From Burkholderiales bacterium (lineage in GTDB: Bacteria; Pseudomonadota; Gammaproteobacteria; Burkholderiales; SG8-39), in the NCBI GenBank assembly GCA_919902965.1, contig CAKKSJ010000224.1, positions 1 to 27,853 on the forward strand: a stretch of DNA of 27,853 nucleotides, in the 5' to 3' direction. The notes beneath the pieces are model-generated. The model did no database searches. It had not been told where the DNA came from and was given only the letters and a program-made list of their open reading frames with translations. This document shows positions 6,820 to 13,904 of this stretch, piece after piece. Numbering within the stretch: the first letter of the stretch is position 1; each line of letters starts with the position of its first letter. Made by a program: the position numbers and the translations under genes.

Positions 6820-7695
6820 ATGAGCGCGCAGTTCACGCAGTATTTGCTCACCGGACTCACGGTGGGCGCGATCTATGCGCTGGTCGCGCTCGGCTTCTCC
6901 ATCATTTTTAACGCCAGCCACGTCATCAACTTCGCTCAGGGCGAATTCGTGATGATCGGCGGCATGGCGACGGTGTCACTCACCGCGGCGGGATTGCCCT
7001 ATCTGCTGGCAATCCCGCTTGCGATCGCAGCGGCGGCATTGATCGGTCTGGCGCTGGAGAAGTTTGCCGTCGAGCCGGCGCGCGGCGCTTCGGTGGTCAC
7101 GCTGATTATCATCACCATAGGCGCGTCCATATTCCTGCGCGGCTTGGCGATGGTAATCTGGGACAAGCGCTTTCATGCGCTCCCGCCGTTCACCGGCGAT
7201 ACGCCTATCCCGATGGGCGGCGCCACCATCCTGCCGCAGAGCCTGTGGGTGCTCGGCATCACGCTGGTGATTGTGCTGGCGCTGTCCTGGTTCTTCGGGC
7301 GCACGCTGCTGGGCAAGGCGATGCTGGCTACTTCGCACAACCGCCTCGCGGCGCAACTGGTGGGCATCAACGTGCGCATGGTGCTGTTCGTTTCGTTCGG
7401 ACTGTCGGCGGCGCTGGGCGCGATCGCGGGCATTCTGATCGCGCCGATCACGACCACCTCCTTTGAAGTGGGCGTGATGCTCGGTCTGAAAGGTTTTGCG
7501 GCCGCAATTCTCGGCGGCCTGGGTAGCGGCTTCGGCGCGGTGGTCGGCGGCCTGGTGCTCGGCATCGCCGAGACCATGAGTGCCGGCTACCTGTCTTCGG
7601 CCTATAAGGATGCCATCGCTTTCGTGATCATCCTTGTGGTGCTGTTCTTCATGCCGAGCGGAATGTTCGGCAAGCGCGGCGGCGAGCGCGTCTAG
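6820..7695 (+). CDS. LivH-type ABC importer permease
   Basis: A 291-residue integral membrane protein of the LivH family, with about eight hydrophobic segments. The opening QYLLTGLTVGAIYALVALGFSIIFNASHVINFAQGEFVMIGG is the characteristic N-terminus, and the EAA-like cytoplasmic loop appears in the GLKGFAAAILGGLGSGFGAVVGGLVLG region near the C-terminus, which contacts the ATPases. The gene begins 36 nt after the binding-protein stop and ends 4 nt before livM. It forms the membrane pore with the LivM-type partner. Confidence 0.9.
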   Translation: MSAQFTQYLLTGLTVGAIYALVALGFSIIFNASHVINFAQGEFVMIGGMATVSLTAAGLPYLLAIPLAIAAAALIGLALEKFAVEPARGASVVTLIIITIGASIFLRGLAMVIWDKRFHALPPFTGDTPIPMGGATILPQSLWVLGITLVIVLALSWFFGRTLLGKAMLATSHNRLAAQLVGINVRMVLFVSFGLSAALGAIAGILIAPITTTSFEVGVMLGLKGFAAAILGGLGSGFGAVVGGLVLGIAETMSAGYLSSAYKDAIAFVIILVVLFFMPSGMFGKRGGERV

Positions 7696-7699
7696 GCCC

Positions 7700-8692
7700 A
7701 TGCCGGCGCGACCGATGTTGCAAGCTCTGGCCTCGCCGCGTAGCGGAGGATTGCTGGCGCTTGCCGTGGCGATCGCTTTGCTGCCTCTGGTGCTGAGCAA
7801 CAAGTACTTCTACGACATCGTCATCCTGGTCTACCTGAACGCGATTGTCTGCGTTGGTCTGAATCTGCTTATCGGTTATGCCGGACAGATCAGTCTCGGC
7901 CATGCAGGCTTTTTTGGCGCCGGCGCCTACGGCTCGGCCATACTCGCCTCACGCTACGGCTGGCCGCCGCTCGCCGCCATGCTCGCCACTACATGCGCCG
8001 TAGCCCTGCTCGCCTTCGTGGTCGGACGGCCCATCCTGCGGCTCAAAGGCCACTATCTCGCCATGGCCACCCTGGGCATGGGGATCATCGTTTTCATGGT
8101 CATCACCACCGAGGACAAATACACCGGCGGCCCGGACGGGATCTCGGTAGTGCCCCTCAGCATCGGCGGCTTCGTGCTGCAAGGAGAACGGCTCTGGTAT
8201 TGGGTCGTCGGCGCACTGCTGCTCCTCGCCGTTTGGCTCGCGCAGAATCTGATCGACTCCCCGGCGGGGCGGGCTTTGCGCGCGCTGCACAGTTCCGAGG
8301 TCGGCGCAGAAGTGGTCGGGATCAACGCCGCCGAGCACAAGCTCATGGTGTTCGTGATTTCCGCCGTGTTTGCTTCCGTCGCCGGCAGCCTGGCCGCGCA
8401 TTACTCCGGTTTCATTACACCGGGCAAGGCTGCATTTCTGCATTCGATCGAATTGGTCACCATGGTGGTTTTCGGCGGCATGGCGTCGACCTTCGGCGCG
8501 GTGGTCGGCGCTGCCGTGCTCACCACCCTGCCGCAGCTGCTGGCGGTGTTCGAAGACTACGAAATGATGGTGTTCGGTGCGGTGATGATGGGCACCATGA
8601 TTTTCATGCCGCGCGGCGTGGTGCCCAGCCTGGCGCGCCTGTTCCGGCCGCGGCGCAAACCGGCCGTGAGCGCGGCGGAGCGCAGTTCGTGA
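7700..8692 (+). CDS. LivM-type ABC importer permease
   Basis: A 330-residue permease of the LivM family. After a short N-terminus it shows hydrophobic segments and the family landmarks NLLIGYAGQISLGHAGFFGAGAYG (about residues 55-78) and GPDGIS, with the ATPase-coupling loop ELVTMVVFGGMASTFGAVVGA near the C-terminus. The start at 7700 lies 4 nt behind the LivH stop; an upstream extension to 7634 is open but overlaps livH. The stop overlaps the GTG of livG (GTGA), so translation is coupled. It is the second membrane subunit of the importer. Confidence 0.9.
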   Translation: MPARPMLQALASPRSGGLLALAVAIALLPLVLSNKYFYDIVILVYLNAIVCVGLNLLIGYAGQISLGHAGFFGAGAYGSAILASRYGWPPLAAMLATTCAVALLAFVVGRPILRLKGHYLAMATLGMGIIVFMVITTEDKYTGGPDGISVVPLSIGGFVLQGERLWYWVVGALLLLAVWLAQNLIDSPAGRALRALHSSEVGAEVVGINAAEHKLMVFVISAVFASVAGSLAAHYSGFITPGKAAFLHSIELVTMVVFGGMASTFGAVVGAAVLTTLPQLLAVFEDYEMMVFGAVMMGTMIFMPRGVVPSLARLFRPRRKPAVSAAERSS

Positions 8693-9516
8693 GCCTGCTG
8701 CGTGTCGAGAGCCTGGCCAAGAAGTTCGGCGGCGTGAACGCGGTCGATGATTTGAGCTTCGACATCCCGGCCGGGGCGGTGTATTCGATTATCGGACCCA
8801 ACGGCGCCGGCAAAACCACGCTGCTGAACCTGCTTACCGGCGTCTACCAGCCGACTGCCGGGCGCATCGTATTCGACGGCCGCGATCTGAGCGGACGCGC
8901 GCCTTACGATTACGCAAGCCGCGGCATCGCGCGCACCTTCCAGAACCTGCAGGTGTTCTTCAACATGAGCGCGCTCGAAAACGTGATGGTGGGGCGCTAT
9001 CTGCGCGAGCGCTGCGGGCTGGCCTCGGCGCTGCTGCGCATGCCGCATCTTTCGCGCGCCGAGCGCGCCTGCCGCGAGGAAGCTGCCGAATTATTGCGCT
9101 ACGTCGGCCTGCAGGACTACCTGTCGGTGGGCGCCGACGCCATGCCTTACGGCGCCTTGAAGCGGCTGGAGATCGCGCGCGCGCTCGCTACCGCACCGAA
9201 GCTAATGCTGCTCGACGAACCCGCCGCCGGACTGAATCCGACCGAAACGATCGAGCTGAACAACCTGATCGTAAGGCTCACCGAACGCGGCGTTACCGTG
9301 GTTCTGGTCGAGCACAATATGCGGCTGGTGATGGGCGTATCCGACCACATTCTGGTGCTCGACTACGGACGCAAGCTCGCTGAAGGGCCGGCTGCGGCAG
9401 TGCGCAATGACCCCAGAGTGATCGAAGCCTACCTCGGCAGCGCCGTTGCGCACGACGGCTCGTATGGAAGCGAGATCGCCAGCGCCGTCGCGGTGGCGGT
9501 GGAGATGCACCGATGA
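8689..9516 (+). CDS. LivG-type ABC importer ATPase
   Basis: A 275-residue ATPase starting with GTG inside the livM stop. It carries Walker A GPNGAGKTT (about residues 36-44), a Q-loop in the IARTFQNLQVF segment, a signature region MPYGALKRLEIARAL instead of the textbook LSGGQ, and Walker B LMLLDEPAAGL with the following switch histidine in VLVEHNMRLV. The relaxed signature is usual in LivG proteins. The C-terminus extends about 20 residues beyond the usual AYLG ending (SAVAHDGSYGSEIASAVAVA), which is slightly long. The gene's last four bases overlap the livF start (ATGA). Confidence 0.9.
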   Translation: MSLLRVESLAKKFGGVNAVDDLSFDIPAGAVYSIIGPNGAGKTTLLNLLTGVYQPTAGRIVFDGRDLSGRAPYDYASRGIARTFQNLQVFFNMSALENVMVGRYLRERCGLASALLRMPHLSRAERACREEAAELLRYVGLQDYLSVGADAMPYGALKRLEIARALATAPKLMLLDEPAAGLNPTETIELNNLIVRLTERGVTVVLVEHNMRLVMGVSDHILVLDYGRKLAEGPAAAVRNDPRVIEAYLGSAVAHDGSYGSEIASAVAVAVEMHR

Positions 9517-10217
9517 TGCTCGAAGTCGAGGGACTGGGCAGTCATTACGGGCGCATACCGGCGCTGAAGGGCATAGACCTGCAGGTGGGCGAGGGCGAAC
9601 TGGTGGCGCTGGTCGGCGCCAACGGCGCTGGCAAGACGACGCTGCTGCGCGCGCTCTCGGGCGTCCAGCCGGTGAGCGCGGGACGGGTGCGCTTCGAAGG
9701 CGCCGACATCACCGCTGCAGCGCCAGACAAGCGCGTGCGCCTGGGCATCGTTCAAGTGCCGGAGGGACGCCAGGTATTCGCGCCGCTCTCGGTCGAAGAC
9801 AATCTGCGCCTGGGCGCCTACCTGCGCAGCAAGGCGGAAGCCGCACTGGGCATCGAGCGCGTGTACACCATGTTTCCCGTGCTGAAGCAAAAGCGCAGGG
9901 AGTCGGCCGGGACGCTCTCGGGAGGGCAGCAGCAGATGCTCGCCATGGGCAGGGGCCTGATGGCCATGCCCAGGCTGCTCCTGCTCGACGAGCCGAGCAT
10001 GGGGCTTGCACCCAAGTTGGTCGAAGAGATCTTTGCCTGCGTGCGCGCGCTCAAGTCGGCATCGACGACTATTTTTCTGGTCGACCAGAACGCGCGCGCA
10101 GCGCTGGCCGTGGCCGACCGCGCCTACGTGCTGGAGACCGGCCGCGTAGTGCTCTCCGGTAGCGGTGCCGAGCTGCTCGAGGACGAACAGGTGAAAGAGG
10201 CTTACCTTGGGCTATAG
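9513..10217 (+). CDS. LivF-type ABC importer ATPase
   Basis: A 234-residue ATPase, the normal LivF length. Walker A is GANGAGKTT (about residues 35-43), the signature is a full LSGGQQQMLAMGRGLM, Walker B is LLLLDEPSMGL and the C-terminus is the typical VKEAYLGL. The segment GIVQVPEGRQVF is the LivF Q-loop region. The two initial ATG codons are within the ATGA overlap with livG. It is the last gene of the importer operon, followed by a GC-rich hairpin. Confidence 0.92.
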   Translation: MMLEVEGLGSHYGRIPALKGIDLQVGEGELVALVGANGAGKTTLLRALSGVQPVSAGRVRFEGADITAAAPDKRVRLGIVQVPEGRQVFAPLSVEDNLRLGAYLRSKAEAALGIERVYTMFPVLKQKRRESAGTLSGGQQQMLAMGRGLMAMPRLLLLDEPSMGLAPKLVEEIFACVRALKSASTTIFLVDQNARAALAVADRAYVLETGRVVLSGSGAELLEDEQVKEAYLGL

Positions 10218-10231
10218 GAACTGGCTCCGAT

Positions 10232-10249
10232 CGCCCCCGCCGGGGGGCG
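10232..10249 (+). terminator. GC-rich hairpin after livF, terminator-like without a U tract
   Basis: CGCCCCC (10232-10238) and GGGGGCG (10243-10249) form a 7-bp perfect stem with a GCCG loop, 15 nt after the importer operon stops. No run of T follows, so it is not a standard intrinsic terminator. It may stabilise the 3' end of the mRNA or assist Rho-dependent termination. The rest of the 216-bp gap up to the next gene contains only the promoter candidate described separately. Confidence 0.4.
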
Positions 10250-10399
10250 TAGCGGTGCGATATTGACAGCATGGGCATGTGCGCGGTTCGGGGAGCGTTC
10301 AAGCACCGGATTACGGCACATCGGCAAGCCCTTCAGACTTAGCGGTCGGATTGATTCGCCTATACTTTCTGAGCTCGCAACACGACTCACGTCTTTAGG

Positions 10400-10428
10400 T
10401 TGACATCACTTTCAGGGGCGGAGATACT
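10400..10428 (+). promoter_or_regulatory. Candidate sigma70 promoter of the first acyl-CoA synthetase gene
   Basis: A perfect -35 TTGACA (10400-10405) stands 17 bp from GATACT (10423-10428), a 4/6 match to the -10 consensus. Transcription would begin near 10435, just at or after the ATG at 10434, which would favour the in-frame ATG at 10476 as the working start, with a leader of about 40 nt. A TATACT at 10361-10366 is an alternative -10 but lacks a good -35. Confidence 0.4.
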
Positions 10429-10433
10429 CGCGA

Positions 10434-12809
10434 ATGAACTGCCTATCCGTTATCCGTCGACAAGAGAACCGGGACATGCAAGAAGATAAAGCCTCGCGGT
10501 CGAACCCGACGGGCGCAGCGATCAGCGACATCTTCCGGACGGCGCACAGCGAGGGGCGGTCCTCGCTGTTTGAGCATGAGGTCTACCGGCTGCTCGCTGT
10601 GGCCGGAATCGCCTCGACGCCAAGGCACGAGCTTGTCGCCCGCGGGGCCGAGCCGGCGGACGAACTCCTGGCGTCGTTCGCCGGAAGCCGGGTGGTTGTG
10701 AAGATCGTCTCCGGCAGCATTGCCCACAAGTCGGACGTGGGCGGGGTCGCCATCGTGCCCAACCAGCCGACCGCTGTGCGGGCCGCCTGCCGAAGCATGC
10801 TCGCGGAACTGTCAGAACGGGACATCGCGGGGGTGATGCTCACGGAGTTCATCGAAGCCGACGCCGCGGGGTCCGGCAGCGAGCTCCTGGTAGGTATCCG
10901 CAACACGCGCGAGTTCGGCATGATCCTCAGCGCCGGAATTGGCGGCGTCGACACTGAGCTCTATGCTATGGGCTCACGCCGGGGGCAGGCGGTCGTGTCG
11001 GCTTCGACCGCGCTGACCACTGCCGAGGAATTCCTCGAGATTTTCAAACCGACGATTGCCTACCGCAAGATCGCCGGACTGACGCGGGGGGGCCGCCGGC
11101 TGGTGACGGACGAAACCCTCCTCCAATGCTTTAGCGCCTTCATCCGCCTAGCGAACGACTGCTCGACGGGCAACCCCGAAACGGATTTCGTCATCGAGGA
11201 ACTGGAGGTCAACCCCTTCACCTGCTCGGCCGGCTCGCTCGTCGCGCTCGACGGATTGTGCCGCTTCGGCCGGCCGCAGAGGGTCCGCCCGCCGCGGCCT
11301 CAGGGCAAAGTCGACAAGCTGCTGCACCCGGCTTCGATCGGAATCATCGGTGCATCCGCCACGCGCATGAACTTCGGCCGGATCACCCTGAAGAACATCA
11401 TCGCATCCGGTTATGACAAGTCGCGGCTGCGCGTCATCAATCCCGACGGCCAGGAAGTCGATGGCGTGCGCTGCGCACCAAGCCTGGGGGCGCTGGAGCA
11501 GAAGCTGGATCTTTTGATCCTCGCGGTGACCGCCGATGTCGCCTTCGGCATCATCGATGAGGTGATCAGGACCGATGCCGTGGAATCGGTGCTGCTGATC
11601 CCCGGCGGCATGGGGGAAACCGAGGCAAGCCGGGAGCCCGCCCGGCGGATGCTGGAGACGATCGACAACGCCCGGCGGGCGACAGGCCGCGGACCGGTAT
11701 TCGTCGGCGCGAACTGCCTGGGCATCATCTCGCACCCGGGAAACTACGATTCCTGGTTCATTCCCGAGGAACGCCTGCCGAGAACCCAGAAGAAGGCGCA
11801 ACGCACTTCGGCGCTGATCAGCCAGAGCGGCGCCTTCCTGGTCACGCGGCTCAGCAAGAACGCGTGGCTCGACCCGGCCTACATGGTCGCCTTGGGCAAC
11901 CAGAACGACATCACGCACGGCGACATGGTCGAGAACTTCGCAGCCAACCCGGACATCCGCGTGATCGGGGCCTATGTCGAGGGATTCAAAGACCTCGACG
12001 GGCTCGCCCTGGCGCGGGCCGTGCGCAAGGCGACCCTCGCCGGCAAGCAGGTGGTCATTTACAAGGCCGGACAGTCCGTCGCGGGCAAGCAGGCCGCGAT
12101 GGGCCACACGGCTTCGATCGCTGGCGACTACGAGGTATGCCTGTCCGTGCTCACGCAGGCCGGCGCGCTGATCGCGAGCGACGTCAGCGAGTTCAGCGAC
12201 CTGTTCTACATCGCGGACTGCCTGAGCAAGAAGGTCGTCCGCGGCAAGCGACTCGGCGCCCTGGCCGGCGCGGGATACGACACGGTGGCCATCGGCGACA
12301 GCATCCAGGTGGGCGACTTCTCCATGTCTCTGGCCACGATCGGAGCATCGACCCGGGAACGGCTGGTAGCGATCCTGAAGTCCAAGAAGCTCGATGCGCT
12401 CATGGAAGTCAGGAACCCGTTCGACATCAACCCGGCGGCGGACGACGAGGTTCACCTGCTTTGCACCGAGGCCATGGCCGCCGAGCCGGACGTCGACTCC
12501 GTCGTCGTCGGACTCGACCCGACCTCGCCCGTGGTCAGGTCGCTCAAGAAGAGCGCGCGGGAGGGCTACGACATCGACAGCCCGGAGAGCATTGTCCAGA
12601 CGCTGCCGGGGCTGGTCGCCTCCTGTCCGAAACCCGTCGTGGCCTTCATTGACGGTGGCCCGTTGTTCGACCCGATGGCCGATAAGCTGATGGAGCAGGG
12701 CGTTTGCATCTTCCGCTCCAGCGAGCGCGCGACGCGGGCGCTCGTGCGCTATACCGAGGCGCGGCTACGCGCGGCGCGATTGCGTGGCGAGGCAGCGCCT
12801 GGCGCCTAG
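10434..12809 (+). CDS. ADP-forming acyl-CoA synthetase, fused beta-alpha form
   Basis: A 791-residue NDP-forming acyl-CoA synthetase (ACD family), which interconverts acyl-CoA + ADP + Pi with acid + CoA + ATP. Unlike the common alpha-beta order, the ATP-grasp beta half comes first (about residues 35-275). It includes VVVKIVSGSIAHKSDVGGV with the candidate beta-subunit histidine H98, and ELEVNPF with E258 as the expected Mg ligand. The alpha half follows: CoA-binding Rossmann domain from HPASIGIIGAS (298-308), ligase domains, and GHTASIAG, which carries the phosphohistidine of the family. The start at 10434 has GGAG 10 nt upstream; the in-frame ATG at 10476 is a good alternative because the promoter candidate lies so close. 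The substrate is unknown. Archaeal relatives act on arylacetyl-CoA made by IOR, which fits this neighbourhood. A close but degenerate paralogue lies at 18177-20267. Confidence 0.85.
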   Translation: MNCLSVIRRQENRDMQEDKASRSNPTGAAISDIFRTAHSEGRSSLFEHEVYRLLAVAGIASTPRHELVARGAEPADELLASFAGSRVVVKIVSGSIAHKSDVGGVAIVPNQPTAVRAACRSMLAELSERDIAGVMLTEFIEADAAGSGSELLVGIRNTREFGMILSAGIGGVDTELYAMGSRRGQAVVSASTALTTAEEFLEIFKPTIAYRKIAGLTRGGRRLVTDETLLQCFSAFIRLANDCSTGNPETDFVIEELEVNPFTCSAGSLVALDGLCRFGRPQRVRPPRPQGKVDKLLHPASIGIIGASATRMNFGRITLKNIIASGYDKSRLRVINPDGQEVDGVRCAPSLGALEQKLDLLILAVTADVAFGIIDEVIRTDAVESVLLIPGGMGETEASREPARRMLETIDNARRATGRGPVFVGANCLGIISHPGNYDSWFIPEERLPRTQKKAQRTSALISQSGAFLVTRLSKNAWLDPAYMVALGNQNDITHGDMVENFAANPDIRVIGAYVEGFKDLDGLALARAVRKATLAGKQVVIYKAGQSVAGKQAAMGHTASIAGDYEVCLSVLTQAGALIASDVSEFSDLFYIADCLSKKVVRGKRLGALAGAGYDTVAIGDSIQVGDFSMSLATIGASTRERLVAILKSKKLDALMEVRNPFDINPAADDEVHLLCTEAMAAEPDVDSVVVGLDPTSPVVRSLKKSAREGYDIDSPESIVQTLPGLVASCPKPVVAFIDGGPLFDPMADKLMEQGVCIFRSSERATRALVRYTEARLRAARLRGEAAPGA

Positions 12810-12841
12810 CGTCCTGTCCAACCTATCTCTACGCCGAGCGG

Positions 12842-12990
12842 GTGGAGCACAAGGTACTCGCAGCCGTTGCGCACCGGCAGTACGCGTTCACGCTGCCCAA
12901 GCTGCTGCGTCCGAACTTCAGCCGGCGCCCGAGTGGCCGCGAAACGCGGTCATCCCCATCACCTACCACCCGGTCCTGGACATCGCGTAG
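12842..12990 (+). pseudogene. Probable remnant of an IS91-family transposase
   Basis: In one frame (12842-12931) the translation reads VEHKVLAAVAHRQYAFTLPK followed by LLRPNFSRR, which closely resembles the HRQ-hFTLPK-LRP segment just after the zinc-binding domain of IS91-like transposases. The frame then loses similarity, and another frame ends with AVIPITYHPVLDIA before a stop at 12990, suggesting a scrambled or frameshifted remnant. There is no start codon, no catalytic region and no full element. The assignment rests on recalled family motifs only. Confidence 0.5.
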
Positions 12991-12992
12991 CG

Positions 12993-13034
12993 CAGTGCGG
13001 GGGGCCAGTACGGCCGCGCTGGCCCCTCGCACTG
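12993..13034. repeat. Long 16-bp inverted repeat (hairpin) between convergent genes
   Basis: CAGTGCGGGGGGCCAG (12993-13008) pairs with CTGGCCCCTCGCACTG (13019-13034) around a 10-nt loop. In RNA all 16 positions pair, one of them as G-U. It begins 3 bp after the last codon of the transposase-like scrap. No T run follows on either strand. It may be a bidirectional terminator-like structure for the converging genes, or the subterminal palindrome of a decayed IS91-type element, which carries hairpins rather than inverted terminal repeats. Confidence 0.65.
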
Positions 13035-13166
13035 TGAGATCGCCCCGCGCGGTTCAGGATTAACGCCGTTTCGACCTAATCGGCACTGCAATCGGCCTGG
13101 CGCAGGCGCAATATCCTACGGGCGCGATCTTCCCGCCTGGTAGGAGACTGGTCTCGAAGGTGAGCG

Positions 13167-13646
13167 CTAGTCGAGGTGCGCCAGCGGCAGGGCCGTGGTG
13201 TCCTTCACCCGCTCCAGTGCAAAGCTGGATTTCACGTCGATGATTCCGGGGTGCTTGAGCAGCGAGTTCATGACGAAGCGCGAGTAGTGCTCGAGGTCTT
13301 CTACGTGCACCCGCAACAAGTAGTCCAGATCGCCGGTCATGGAATAGCAAGCCACCACCTCATGCCAGTTCTGCACCGCGCGGGCGAACGCCTTGACCGC
13401 GCCTTCGCCGCGTTTTTCCAGCTTCACCGAAACGTAGGCGAGCAGCCCGAGCCCGACCTTGAGCGAATCGACCAGCGCGACGTATTGGCGGATCACGCCG
13501 CTGTCCTCCAGACGCTTCAGGCGGCGCAGGCAGGGCGAGGGCGACAGCGCGATGCGTTCGGCCAATTCGAGATTGCTCAGCCGGCCTTCTTTTTGCAAGA
13601 TATCGAGAATCTTCCTGTCCGTTCGATCAAGTTGAAATTTTGGCAT
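13167..13646 (-). CDS. Lrp/AsnC-family transcriptional regulator
   Basis: A 159-residue protein with the full Lrp layout: N-terminal helix-turn-helix (LDRTDRKILDILQKEGRLSN, then ELAERIALSPSPCLRRLKRLEDSGVI, residues about 6-52) and a C-terminal RAM ligand-binding domain (about 65-150) containing VACYSMTGDLDYLLRV. Members bind amino acids or their metabolites and form octamers. The gene is divergent from the pad operon, with 183 bp to the leader ORF. A role in sensing phenylalanine, phenylacetate or a CoA thioester and controlling pad genes is inferred from position only. GAGGTG lies just upstream of the ATG as a ribosome-binding site. Confidence 0.9.
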   Translation of the reverse strand: MPKFQLDRTDRKILDILQKEGRLSNLELAERIALSPSPCLRRLKRLEDSGVIRQYVALVDSLKVGLGLLAYVSVKLEKRGEGAVKAFARAVQNWHEVVACYSMTGDLDYLLRVHVEDLEHYSRFVMNSLLKHPGIIDVKSSFALERVKDTTALPLAHLD

Positions 13647-13829
13647 TAAACACCTCTATAATAATGTTTTGAGGAATTATATGTCAGAAGCGTCACACAT
13701 GAGGACGCAATTGGCAAGCACTGTGCGCGCAACGCAGCCTATGATCTTACTGCGATGAACCACAATTCAGGCATGGATCCAGCGCGTTCGGCGCGGCGAT
13801 GCAGGCCGGCGTCTAAAGGAGCAAAGGCG
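13647..13829. promoter_or_regulatory. Divergent promoter region between the Lrp gene and the pad operon
   Basis: The region is AT-rich near the Lrp gene. A minus-strand TATAAT (13681-13676) is the best -10 for the regulator gene, though its -35 is weak. An imperfect dyad, CCTC to GAGG at about 13652-13674, could bind the Lrp protein. I could not place a convincing sigma70 promoter for the pad genes. Confidence 0.35.
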
Positions 13830-13904
13830 ATGAACGCAAGTCTGACCAAAGTGACAACTGCGCGAACCGGCGGGACCGCGGCGCGCAAGGCGGTGCTGCA
13901 ATGA
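13830..13904 (+). CDS. Short 24-residue ORF translationally coupled to padB
   Basis: The ATG at 13830 has a strong AAAGGAG (13815-13821) at ideal spacing (8 nt). The ORF encodes 24 residues, Thr/Ala/Arg-rich, beginning MNASLTKVTTARTGG, and its TGA overlaps the padB ATG (ATGA). The overlap matches the other junctions of the operon, which supports translation. padB itself has no comparable site of its own, so this ORF may mainly deliver ribosomes to it. No function is recognised in the peptide. An in-frame ATG at 13755 extends it by 25 residues but has no ribosome-binding site. Confidence 0.5.
   Translation: MNASLTKVTTARTGGTAARKAVLQ

Larger units (their letters stand above)
12810..13166. other. 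Gene-poor convergent intergenic region
   Basis: This 357-bp stretch separates the converging synthetase and Lrp genes. Its first half holds what looks like a decayed IS91-type transposase scrap (12842-12990), its middle a long hairpin (12993-13034). From 13035 to 13166 I see no convincing gene, promoter or repeat. Confidence 0.6.

Noticed and set aside
10232..10249. Intrinsic terminator of the importer operon
   Set aside because: The stem is good but no T run follows, so I list it only as terminator-like.
11148..12455. A 435-codon minus-strand open frame opposite the first synthetase; a similar one opposite the second (18633-19385)
   Set aside because: Both mirror the codon pattern of the real gene and lack recognisable motifs; their similarity to each other simply reflects the paralogy of the sense genes.
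12704..13063. Complete 119-residue gene overlapping the end of the first synthetase
   Set aside because: It starts inside the synthetase gene with no ribosome-binding site and only a short internal stretch looks like a protein family, so I treat that part as a transposase scrap.
13755..13829. Upstream extension of the 24-residue leader ORF to the ATG at 13755
   Set aside because: The frame is open but no ribosome-binding site precedes 13755, while 13830 has an excellent one.
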